A stretch of DNA of 38,151 bases from positions 1 through 38,151 of the IMG/VR virus record IMGVR_UViG_3300046369_001589; one strand, 5' to 3'. Below, piece by piece: positions 32,808 to 38,151 of this stretch (position 1 is its first letter; every line of letters begins with the position of its first letter). The translations under genes and the position numbers were made by a program. The notes under the pieces were generated by a model that had not been told where the DNA came from, made no database searches, and was given only the letters and a program-made list of their open reading frames with translations. Source of the DNA: a virus.

Positions 32808-33238
32808 CGTCTCTTGCTTGGAATCGCGTAGAATCCAACAACCATAAAACACAAATCCATAAATGACGCGAGCATTAAACCGCCAGTCATTTTTACCATT
32901 TCCCAGTCTTTTCCTCCGAATATCCAACCAAAAAAACCGATACCCGAGCGATCTCCTTTTGGAACAATCAAATTATATTCTATATGTGGATTAAATGCAT
33001 AATATATCATCAAAAAACACATTGTAAAAGTAATAGCCATAAAAAGTATACGCCGAGTCACTTTAACAAAAGGATCTTTCGCGTTTTCAATTTGACTATC
33101 TATTAATGCTTGCATCATTTTTTCATCTTTTGCCGCGAGAGCTAATTGATCTTGTCGCTTTTGATCTAGCCATGCATTTATAAGGTTACAAGCGAGCTTT
33201 ATTCCTGCTCCAATAATAGTATTCAATATCGGACCCAT
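32804..33238 (-). CDS. Membrane protein, holin-like candidate
   Basis: A 144-residue protein (MGPILNTIIGAG). The ATG at 33238 is preferred to a GTG at 33253. It has an amphipathic or short hydrophobic N-terminal segment (about 3-20), a charged helix (WLDQKRQDQLALAAKDEKMM), a basic KVTRR, and two definite membrane helices (about 64-83, ILFMAITFTMCFLMIYYAF, and about 117-138, GGLMLASFMDLCFMVVGFY). The layout recalls three-helix holins of the gene-transfer-agent type. Coupled by ATGA to the lipoprotein gene. TATATA six bases before the ATG could serve as -10 for a leaderless mRNA, but no good -35 is seen. Confidence 0.6.
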   Translation of the reverse strand: MGPILNTIIGAGIKLACNLINAWLDQKRQDQLALAAKDEKMMQALIDSQIENAKDPFVKVTRRILFMAITFTMCFLMIYYAFNPHIEYNLIVPKGDRSGIGFFGWIFGGKDWEMVKMTGGLMLASFMDLCFMVVGFYAIPSKRR

Positions 33239-33294
33239 ATATTGTATATACACTCTATAAATTTAAAAAATAAAAAATATGTGTAACATAATAC

Positions 33295-33489
33295 ATGTCG
33301 CATCAATCAATTCTTCAATTATTAAGCCAAAATTTAAATTCATATCAATCAACTCGTTGGCTAAAAACAGAAAATGATAAACTTGATGGCGCAACACCCG
33401 CCGCTCTTATGATGGAAAATCAAGTTGACGAAGTTATCAGAATTTTGCCCGAAGAAATAAAAAGAATAAAAGCAAAAAAGAAAGATTAA
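33295..33489 (+). CDS. Stand-alone MbcA/ParS/Xre-type antitoxin C-terminal domain protein
   Basis: A 64-residue protein whose core TRWLKTENDKLDGATPAALM matches the toxin-binding domain pattern W-L-x-T-x-N-x-x-L-x-G-x-T-P (PF09722 family), followed by VDEVIRILPEEI. Normal antitoxins of this family have an N-terminal HTH and sit beside a RES-domain toxin. Here neither is present: no HTH, no toxin gene in the window. A phage antitoxin mimic that neutralises a host RES toxin is one reading; a conserved phage protein using the same fold for other purposes is another. Its end overlaps the convergent 50-residue gene by 4 bases. Confidence 0.65.
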   Translation: MSHQSILQLLSQNLNSYQSTRWLKTENDKLDGATPAALMMENQVDEVIRILPEEIKRIKAKKKD

Positions 33490-33638
33490 TTCTTGGATTT
33501 TTTTCGCGTAAGCTGTTTATAGCAAACCGCGATTCTTTGCTTGTTATCCTTGAATTCATTTTTAGACTCTAATTGAGAAATACAACGAGTCATGAATTTA
33601 CTATTTTTTTCGTTTTTATTTGGAGATGGTAAAGGCAT
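33486..33638 (-). CDS. Small 50-residue protein with F-x-T-R-C ... R-x-A-x-C motif
   Basis: A gene only 50 codons long. ATG 33638 overlaps the stop of the preceding fibre-like gene by one base (TAATG), the coupling used elsewhere in this genome. The protein is almost wholly the motif FMTRC, nineteen residues, RIAVC (Cys19, Cys39), with a Lys-rich tail. The 174-residue protein at 21356-21880 has FITRC and RFAAC with the same spacing, and the 472-residue protein at 2473-3891 has a related FMDHC...YAAC. Real coding is supported by this homology and by the overlap. It may be a small metal- or disulphide-stabilised virion module. Function unknown. Confidence 0.7.
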   Translation of the reverse strand: MPLPSPNKNEKNSKFMTRCISQLESKNEFKDNKQRIAVCYKQLTRKKSKN

Positions 33639-34279
33639 TATGAAATAATGTTTGCGTGAACATTAGCTGTGACATCAATACTTCTAACTGGATATTTATT
33701 ACTTCCATAGTTAGGTTTGTATACAAAATCAGGGAATGTCACGTTCAAACTGCTTGAAGTTGTTTGAATTTGCGCTTGTTCTTCTTTTATTACTGTTGAA
33801 GATGTTCGACCGCTAATTCCCTGGCGAAAAACTATCGCATCTATTTTAAAAGTTGATCCAACTGGCTGAACCGTAAGAGAATCATAGTTTTCTAAACGAT
33901 GCTTTTTTGACTTATTATTCTGGCCATAAGAAAGATCCTGAAGACCTAGGTCGCCACCAACCAATAAATAACCAAGATTTTTAGGTTTATATATGAAAAA
34001 ATCATGATCAGTAGGTGCAAAACTCGCATGAGAAGCCTTGACCAACTGTATTTTCACATGTATCAATGCTGTGCTATGTATGTTGAATAAATCACCTCTG
34101 TTAATGGGAAGAGTTTGATTTGTAGCATTATATTGTGTTCCTTCAGAAGCGCCGCCAATAATCGAGCTAATAGGAGCCTTGTATGTTCCGCCATTTGGTT
34201 TTTGAATAATGATAAAGTCACTATTATCAAATTCATTAGACCCTAATTCAGGTAAGTCTTCAATTTTAATATCTGCCAT
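33638..34279 (-). CDS. Probable virion/tail protein
   Basis: A 213-residue beta-rich protein. The N-terminus (IKIEDLPELG, NSDFIIIQKPNGGTYKAPISSI) is the kind of short attachment segment found at the start of many phage tail-fibre and baseplate-fibre proteins. The body has FIYKPKNLGYLLVGGDLGLQD and SSTVIKEEQAQIQTTS, and the C-terminus is strand-rich (VRSIDVTANVHANIIS). No enzymatic motif. Assignment rests on the N-terminal pattern and on lying with the lectin-like gene at 35135. Moderately uncertain. Confidence 0.5.
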   Translation of the reverse strand: MADIKIEDLPELGSNEFDNSDFIIIQKPNGGTYKAPISSIIGGASEGTQYNATNQTLPINRGDLFNIHSTALIHVKIQLVKASHASFAPTDHDFFIYKPKNLGYLLVGGDLGLQDLSYGQNNKSKKHRLENYDSLTVQPVGSTFKIDAIVFRQGISGRTSSTVIKEEQAQIQTTSSSLNVTFPDFVYKPNYGSNKYPVRSIDVTANVHANIIS

Positions 34280-34333
34280 TTTATTTTTTACACAATTAAT
34301 TAGAAAACCCGCGAATTAATTTATTATATATTA

Positions 34334-34528
34334 ATGAATAATCATTTAAGCATTATAAGTATTTTGTTGCTGATATTTTATATGATGTGGTTTATGTGGG
34401 ACCAAAATAAATTAATACAAAATCAACACGAGGAAATCCGCACGCTACAACAACAAGTTATATTTCACAATCTGTACAACATCAGAACACAGTCGCCAAG
34501 TCAAAATCCACTATATCAACAAAATTAA
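34334..34528 (+). CDS. Small single-pass membrane protein
   Basis: A 64-residue protein with one N-terminal membrane helix (about 5-22, LSIISILLLIFYMMWFMW), then a short coiled coil (NKLIQNQHEEIRTLQQQV) and a Gln/Asn/Ser-rich tail. The topology (helix then periplasmic coiled coil) is like inner-membrane spanins or Rz-type proteins but shorter. A TATTAT box at 34322-34327 stands six bases before the ATG, the spacing found at other leaderless starts here, although the -35 is weak. No family recognised. Confidence 0.55.
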   Translation: MNNHLSIISILLLIFYMMWFMWDQNKLIQNQHEEIRTLQQQVIFHNLYNIRTQSPSQNPLYQQN

Positions 34529-34569
34529 AATTAAACTTTAAAAACTAATTAATATATATAATATAAGTT

Positions 34570-34845
34570 ATGACAGAAGAAAATACAAATACATCAGAAC
34601 AAGAAAACGCCCCGAATAACGATGCAGTTGTTGCAGTCGCAAATAAGCTGCTACAAAATGTAAATTTATCTGAGGCATTATCTTTAGTTTCTCTTAGCGC
34701 AGTTATTCAACTTGTACAAAATCAAGTAATGACACAAGCAAATGAAGCGGTTTCTAAAATGAGCGATGAAGAAATCAAAAATCTTCTTAATCCTCCAGCT
34801 GCAGAAGGTGGAGATGATGATTCTACGGAAGACTCCGAAGAGTAG
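34570..34845 (+). CDS. Small acidic hypothetical protein
   Basis: A 91-residue acidic protein. A disordered N-terminus (TEENTNTSEQENAPNN) is followed by a helical core (AVVAVANKLLQNVNLSEALSLVSL, about 19-45, cited in part) and MSDEEIKNLLNPP, with a Gly/Asp/Glu tail. TATAAT at 34557-34562 stands seven bases before ATG with no convincing -35. Its last 23 bases overlap the convergent gene at 34823-35134, and a terminator hairpin lies 50 bases past its stop. Function not recognised. Confidence 0.6.
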   Translation: MTEENTNTSEQENAPNNDAVVAVANKLLQNVNLSEALSLVSLSAVIQLVQNQVMTQANEAVSKMSDEEIKNLLNPPAAEGGDDDSTEDSEE

Positions 34846-35134
34846 AGATAATATAGTTTAAGTTGTCGTAGTTAATACGATCCGTTCTGATATTAGAGCC
34901 CGGTGTAGTTTTGATGCTATATCCGGGCTCTTTTTCTTTATTAGTGATTAAATAAGATACAAAATCATGTGCGCCATTTGATTTTAACCAATTCCAATAG
35001 ATTGTGCGAGTTCCAGGTTCGCATTCGACCAATACATCTTCGAAAATATAAGTACGCGCAAACAAAGTAACATCCCGAAAGCAAGATACAACGCTCGGAG
35101 GTTCACTTAAGCAAGATTCTATGATCAATTTCAT
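34823..35134 (-). CDS. Hypothetical protein
   Basis: A 103-residue protein starting at ATG 35134, directly abutting the upstream stop (TAAATG). It contains LIIESCLSEPPSVVSCFRDVTLFA (in part), RTIYWNWLKSNGAHDFVSYLI and a basic/Asn-rich C-terminus. Mixed alpha/beta composition, three cysteines in the N-terminal part, no membrane segment. It follows the lectin-like gene, so it could be a fibre chaperone or small tail protein. Its last 23 bases overlap the convergent gene ending at 34845. No family recognised. Confidence 0.55.
   Translation of the reverse strand: MKLIIESCLSEPPSVVSCFRDVTLFARTYIFEDVLVECEPGTRTIYWNWLKSNGAHDFVSYLITNKEKEPGYSIKTTPGSNIRTDRINYDNLNYIISTLRSLP
34895..34935 (+). terminator. 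Terminator hairpin inside the opposite-strand gene
   Basis: AGAGCCCGG (34895-34903) pairs perfectly with CCGGGCTCT (34923-34931) over a 19-base loop, followed by T5 and CTTTATT. It would end the plus-strand transcript from 34570. The same bases encode PGY...TPG near the end of the minus-strand protein at 34823-35134. Confidence 0.65.
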
Positions 35135-36361
35135 TTATGCAATAGAAATACCCCATTTACCACTTAAATATTCTCTAACATAATTTCTATCTGCAGAATC
35201 AACAGAATTTATAACTATTAATTCACCAATACTGCATGGAAATGATTTACCTCCTCCACGATTTGCAAATATTCTAAACAATGGATTTGGAAAAATTTCA
35301 GCATTTGAAGTTAGATCGATTTTTTTATTACCATCACTACTATTTCCATTTCGATAACCTTTCATAGTAACATATTTTTGATTGCTAGCAGGATAAAGAT
35401 TTGCTTCATAAGTAATTTCTAGGATTTGTGGATTGAAATTTCTATTTTCCATAAAACGATTTTTAATTAAATTATGACCGCTAGGAAATGTAGCTGTCCT
35501 TGTCATAGTTCTGCCCGGGTTATTTTGTCCATTAGCGAGCCAATGATCCCTACCCCAATGTTCTTTTGTTCGAGTATCTCCAGCGGCAACTTGATTGTTA
35601 TATGCATTAATTAAATCTGTGTGATCATCAACATATCGCGCGTAATCATTACCTTCGTATTTTATTCTTCCAAGAAATCCATGAGTACTAGAACCCCAAC
35701 CCGAATTACCACCAGCATCTAATTGAAAAGATCCAAGTTCTGCACTTGCATACCCCATGGACAGCAAACTTGCGTCCTGCACAACCTTATTGTAATTTTG
35801 AGACTTCATAACAACGAATAAAGTGAAATTTCCATGGCTTACTGGGTTATTATGTAGAGTTGTTGCGCCTGCTGAAAACCCAAATCCACGATATTCTTGA
35901 GTGGCAAATAAGCATTTTACATCAAAACCCCCTCTTGCAGACCCACCAGGAAGATCAGTTAGCTGCGGATTAAAGATCGCAGGTTTACCATTTATGGCAT
36001 AAGTATCATTTCCGGCAGAATAAAATGGATTACCATCATATTTATCAGATTGGTAAACCTTGGCAGATCCGTTAGCGTTAAATTCATAACCTATAAGAAT
36101 ATCTGGTCTGGTCACAAAATGATAAGGATTTATTTTACTCGTCCACTTCAAAACAGGCCTCGCGTTTCCTGATGCACTAGACCAGCTACCGGGATTAGAA
36201 GTTGCATTTGCAGTTGCCTGGTTTACGCTAGTATAATGATAGCTAGACCAATTTATTGGAGCAGCTGTAACAATTGTACTTATATCTTGAGCGTCCAGCC
36301 AATACAAATACTTTTGTCGTATAAAAGCTTCGTCTGCTAAAGATATATTTGTTAAATTCAT
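35135..36361 (-). CDS. LamG/ConA-like lectin-fold protein, probable receptor-binding or tail protein
   Basis: A 408-residue protein. KYLYWLDAQDISTI opens a concanavalin-A-like domain: such domains begin W-L-D-A-x-D, continue with a bound-sugar-type sheet and a NGKPAIFNPQL segment, and end as here with IGELIVINSVDSADRNYVREYLSGKWGIS (in part). In between are HGNFTLFVVMKSQNYNK and many Gly/Ser/Asn/Tyr residues. Such domains bind carbohydrate and are common in PVC-group surface proteins as well as phage tails. No signal peptide, consistent with a virion protein. The start overlaps the PhoH stop by ATGA, and the next gene abuts at TAAATG. Confidence 0.68.
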   Translation of the reverse strand: MNLTNISLADEAFIRQKYLYWLDAQDISTIVTAAPINWSSYHYTSVNQATANATSNPGSWSSASGNARPVLKWTSKINPYHFVTRPDILIGYEFNANGSAKVYQSDKYDGNPFYSAGNDTYAINGKPAIFNPQLTDLPGGSARGGFDVKCLFATQEYRGFGFSAGATTLHNNPVSHGNFTLFVVMKSQNYNKVVQDASLLSMGYASAELGSFQLDAGGNSGWGSSTHGFLGRIKYEGNDYARYVDDHTDLINAYNNQVAAGDTRTKEHWGRDHWLANGQNNPGRTMTRTATFPSGHNLIKNRFMENRNFNPQILEITYEANLYPASNQKYVTMKGYRNGNSSDGNKKIDLTSNAEIFPNPLFRIFANRGGGKSFPCSIGELIVINSVDSADRNYVREYLSGKWGISIA

Positions 36362-37086
36362 TTTTTTTGTAGTTTTTTAATTATAAATTTTAATATTTCG
36401 CTTCGTTTGATATCCTCTGCTCCGAAATGAAAACAGTGAATTCCTTTGCTTACACTTTCTTCGTCATTAAATAACGAATACATATCTGCAAATCCACTCT
36501 TGCCATTGATATCACTCTGCATTGGATCACCACAAATAATTAATTTACTGCCGCGACCAAGCCGCGTCATTAATGTTGTTAATTCTTTGAATGTAAAATT
36601 CTGCGATTCATCCGCGATAACAACTTCATCGAGCCAACTTGCTCCGCGAAGATAATTAATTGGCATGCCTTTTACTATTTCTTTGTTTTTTAATATACTT
36701 GCTTGGCCAGGAATTAATAATTCATCTAATTTTTCATTCATTGGCATCATGTATGGATTGATTTTTTCAGCCATCTCTCCAGGTAATGCACCCAAACTCT
36801 TTTCTCCACTCTCTGCAATTGTGCGAACATATGTAATGCCGCGTTCATTATTCATATTGTATAATTGTAATGCACCATATATTGCTATATATGTTTTACT
36901 AGTTCCGGCTGGGCCGCTGATAAATACTATCTTTGATTCTTTATCGAATATGATTTTTAATAAATCCAGTTGTTTTTCAGTTAGATTGACTTTTTTTAGC
37001 TTGATATTTGTTTTATGCAAATCAAGTTCTATTTTCTGAATCTCCTGCTCGTCCGTTATTTCGGGTTTTTTACGTCTTCGAGGCAT
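36358..37086 (-). CDS. phoH: PhoH-family ATPase
   Basis: A 242-residue P-loop ATPase. Start at 37086 (MPRRRKKPEI) is chosen; a longer frame to 37191 has no ribosome site and encodes unlikely sequence. Walker A GPAGTSKT (about 58-65), a VVIADESQN Walker B and ICGDPMQSDI sensor motif are intact, with LGALPGEMAEKI typical of PhoH. Widespread in marine phages; links to RNA or phosphate metabolism are proposed but unproven. A TATAAT-like box lies about 65 bases upstream with a poor -35, and a hairpin lies between it and the ATG. Confidence 0.93.
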   Translation of the reverse strand: MPRRRKKPEITDEQEIQKIELDLHKTNIKLKKVNLTEKQLDLLKIIFDKESKIVFISGPAGTSKTYIAIYGALQLYNMNNERGITYVRTIAESGEKSLGALPGEMAEKINPYMMPMNEKLDELLIPGQASILKNKEIVKGMPINYLRGASWLDEVVIADESQNFTFKELTTLMTRLGRGSKLIICGDPMQSDINGKSGFADMYSLFNDEESVSKGIHCFHFGAEDIKRSEILKFIIKKLQKK

Positions 37087-37102
37087 TTTACTAAAAATAA
37101 AT

Positions 37103-37120
37103 ACACTATTTTGAAATAGT
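37103..37120. other. Short perfect hairpin in the phoH upstream gap (37087-37323)
   Basis: CACTATTT, TG, AAATAGTG is an 18-base palindrome with a 2-base loop, 17 bases before the phoH start. The 237-base gap also holds a GC-rich island (GGCACCCCCCGCCGCTACC, about 37187-37205), unusual in this AT-rich genome, and GGGTAGGGTTAGG near 37240. I see no gene or tRNA in the gap. Confidence 0.5.
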
Positions 37121-37323
37121 GGTCCGATTTTTTTTTGATCCAACAATATATTATAATAAATGATGTTGTGTTTCATATTGAAAAAAGGCACCCCCCGCCG
37201 CTACCACAGAAAACAATGCCAAAATGAATTCATTTAATGGGTAGGGTTAGGCTCTCTAATTGTGAATAACTTTATGTTTTTTTTTCTTGCAATTCGCTTG
37301 CTTGTATGTTACCTTTTAGGTAT

Positions 37324-37515
37324 ATGATTAAGACAAATAGTAAAGTAAACGGCTTCATTGCCAAAGTAAATATAATTGACCGCAAGACAGGCGAGCTGAT
37401 CAGCTCAAATGTAATGATGAAATGCGAACACCACGCAACAATTGAGGATCTAAATAAAGATCTTGCCAAGTTTGGACTGCCTCGGAAGTTTGAGCTTGTC
37501 GAATGGATAAGCTAA
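37324..37515 (+). CDS. Small hypothetical protein
   Basis: A 63-residue protein (MIKTNSKVNG). ATG 37324 with TTTTAGG just upstream is preferred over ATG 37306. A compact alpha/beta pattern is visible: GFIAKVNIIDRKTGELIS as a beta hairpin, then HATIEDLNKDLAKFGL as a helix, then KFELVEWIS. No Cys pairs or membrane segment. First of three small plus-strand genes at the right edge, divergent from phoH; such small genes are often early host-takeover proteins in phages. Confidence 0.6.
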   Translation: MIKTNSKVNGFIAKVNIIDRKTGELISSNVMMKCEHHATIEDLNKDLAKFGLPRKFELVEWIS

Positions 37516-37568
37516 AAATAATTCACTTTTTGCTTGCAATTGCATAAAAAATTTCTTAAAGTAATACT

Positions 37569-37811
37569 ATGATAGACAACAATAACACACTCGCACAAGT
37601 TAGAAAACAATTAGACTCCAAGCTTGATCTTGGACTCGCACTCTCTAAAGCAGAAGGCAACCTAAACTTTTTGGCTCAGCAATCAAATTCTGACGCCTCA
37701 AAGATTGGCATCACCGAAGGCATGGCGATTATGGACGCCTTGCACGCTGTGCAACAAGCTCGCAAAGCATGGCAAAACATTCTGCATAATGAAGTTGCAG
37801 ACAGAAAATAA
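37569..37811 (+). CDS. Small helical hypothetical protein
   Basis: An 80-residue, nearly all-helical protein (LAQVRKQLDSKLDLGLALSK, then ITEGMAIMDALHAVQQARKAW). A possible promoter TTGCAA (37534-37539), 17 bases, TAAAGT (37557-37562) ends six bases before the ATG, the same geometry as the better leaderless promoters here. No family recognised. No ribosome site of note. Confidence 0.6.
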   Translation: MIDNNNTLAQVRKQLDSKLDLGLALSKAEGNLNFLAQQSNSDASKIGITEGMAIMDALHAVQQARKAWQNILHNEVADRK

Positions 37812-37814
37812 AAC

Positions 37815-37843
37815 TTGACTTTCAACCTTTAATAGTTAATAAT
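37815..37843 (+). promoter_or_regulatory. Promoter for the last gene, leaderless type
   Basis: TTGACT (37815-37820), 17 bases, AATAAT (37838-37843), then six bases to ATG 37850. Both the -10 sequence and its distance to the ATG are identical to the promoter at 6036-6064. Confidence 0.72.
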
Positions 37844-37849
37844 AAAATT

Positions 37850-38151
37850 ATGCGAAAAGTAACAGCACAAATTAAAGCAGCCTTCGAGCAAGGCATCTCT
37901 CTCAAAGTAGGCAACACCAAGACAAACGGCAAAACCGTTTGGCTACATGGTAACGCCATCATTAAACGCGATCCTGACGGACTCGTGCGTTGGTCGCTCG
38001 CAGGTTGGAATACATCAACCACACGCGACCGAGTCAACGGCATAGCTAACGCCGGAGTCAGACAGGAAGACTTCGAGCCTGTCCTAAACGGTGAGATCAT
38101 TGACTCATCCGATTGGTTCGCAGCTCCTAATTCATTGCCCGATCCAATCGT
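37850..38151 (+). CDS. Small conserved phage-type protein, 3' end outside window
   Basis: An open frame from ATG 37850 runs off the window after 100 codons. It contains TVWLHGNAIIKRD, LVRWSLAGWNTSTTRDRVNGI and VLNGEIID, a pattern I recall from short uncharacterised phage proteins that read xxLHGNxIA...GWNTxTTRxRLN. The coding direction is supported by the promoter at 37815 and by the protein pattern; a minus-strand frame over the same bases (37822-38100) is a shadow. GC content is higher than average here. Function unknown. Confidence 0.72.
   Translation, partial: MRKVTAQIKAAFEQGISLKVGNTKTNGKTVWLHGNAIIKRDPDGLVRWSLAGWNTSTTRDRVNGIANAGVRQEDFEPVLNGEIIDSSDWFAAPNSLPDPI

Noticed and set aside
37822-38100. 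Minus-strand open frame of 92 codons at the right edge
   Set aside because: The plus-strand frame from 37850 has a consensus-like promoter and a recognisable protein pattern; the minus frame is its shadow.
1-38151. tRNA genes, integrase and attachment sites
   Set aside because: I looked in intergenic gaps for cloverleaf patterns and for recombinase motifs and found none that I could support.

Overview
The window is a contiguous, AT-rich, densely packed piece of a large tailed-phage genome. Both ends cut through genes. Diagnostic genes are a terminase large subunit, a prohead protease fused to a scaffold, an HK97-type major capsid protein, a probable decoration protein, PhoH, a class I ribonucleotide reductase, a DnaE-type replicase and a phage sigma-like factor. 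Several accessory genes (a structural protein with cyanophage-like motifs, small heat-shock protein, HNH nuclease, PhoH) recall marine T4-like phages, but the capsid and replicase genes are not T4-type. The likely host is a Gram-negative bacterium of the PVC group (Verrucomicrobiota/Planctomycetota/Lentisphaerota). The main reason is a complete DUF1549/DUF1553 + DUF1501 gene pair, a signature of those phyla. The phage R2 subunit is also of the Chlamydia (class Ic) type. This host call is inference.

Layout. 1-5021 (+): a PD-(D/E)XK nuclease cut by the window edge, Nudix hydrolase, GDP-mannose 4,6-dehydratase, a virion-associated protein, HNH nuclease and Hsp20. 5018-9693 (+): two short transcription units with clear promoters and terminators. 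The first encodes a signal-peptide beta-barrel and a two-helix membrane protein; the second encodes the DUF1549/DUF1553 and DUF1501 exported proteins. 9740-14806 (-): NrdA, an 89-residue protein, a membrane-anchored subtilase with a 33-bp minisatellite, and NrdB. 14917-21369 (+): a replicase split into PHP, DEDDh exonuclease and polymerase genes, followed by a ClpC-like unfoldase. 21356-33238 (-): the morphogenesis and late region. Read in transcription order it has a possible lysis cassette (holin-like, u-spanin-like, GAF), zinc-ribbon/AT-hook protein, sigma-like factor, possible small terminase, beta-helix protein, ERCC4 nuclease, TerL, protease-scaffold, decoration protein, major capsid protein and three small proteins. 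33295-38151: small genes on both strands, including an antitoxin-domain protein, a 50-residue gene, fibre/lectin-like proteins, PhoH, and three small genes at the right edge (the last cut by the window end).

How it works together. The early/metabolic units supply dNTPs and replication, while the late minus-strand block builds and packages the head. The surface-directed genes (beta-barrel, DUF1549/DUF1501 pair, Gmd) could remodel the host envelope. Several units start from near-consensus promoters (TTGACA, 17 bp, TATAAT-like) whose -10 box lies only 6-8 bases before the ATG. Those mRNAs would be leaderless, whereas most late genes use Shine-Dalgarno sites or start-stop overlaps. That contrast corrects several start codons given here.
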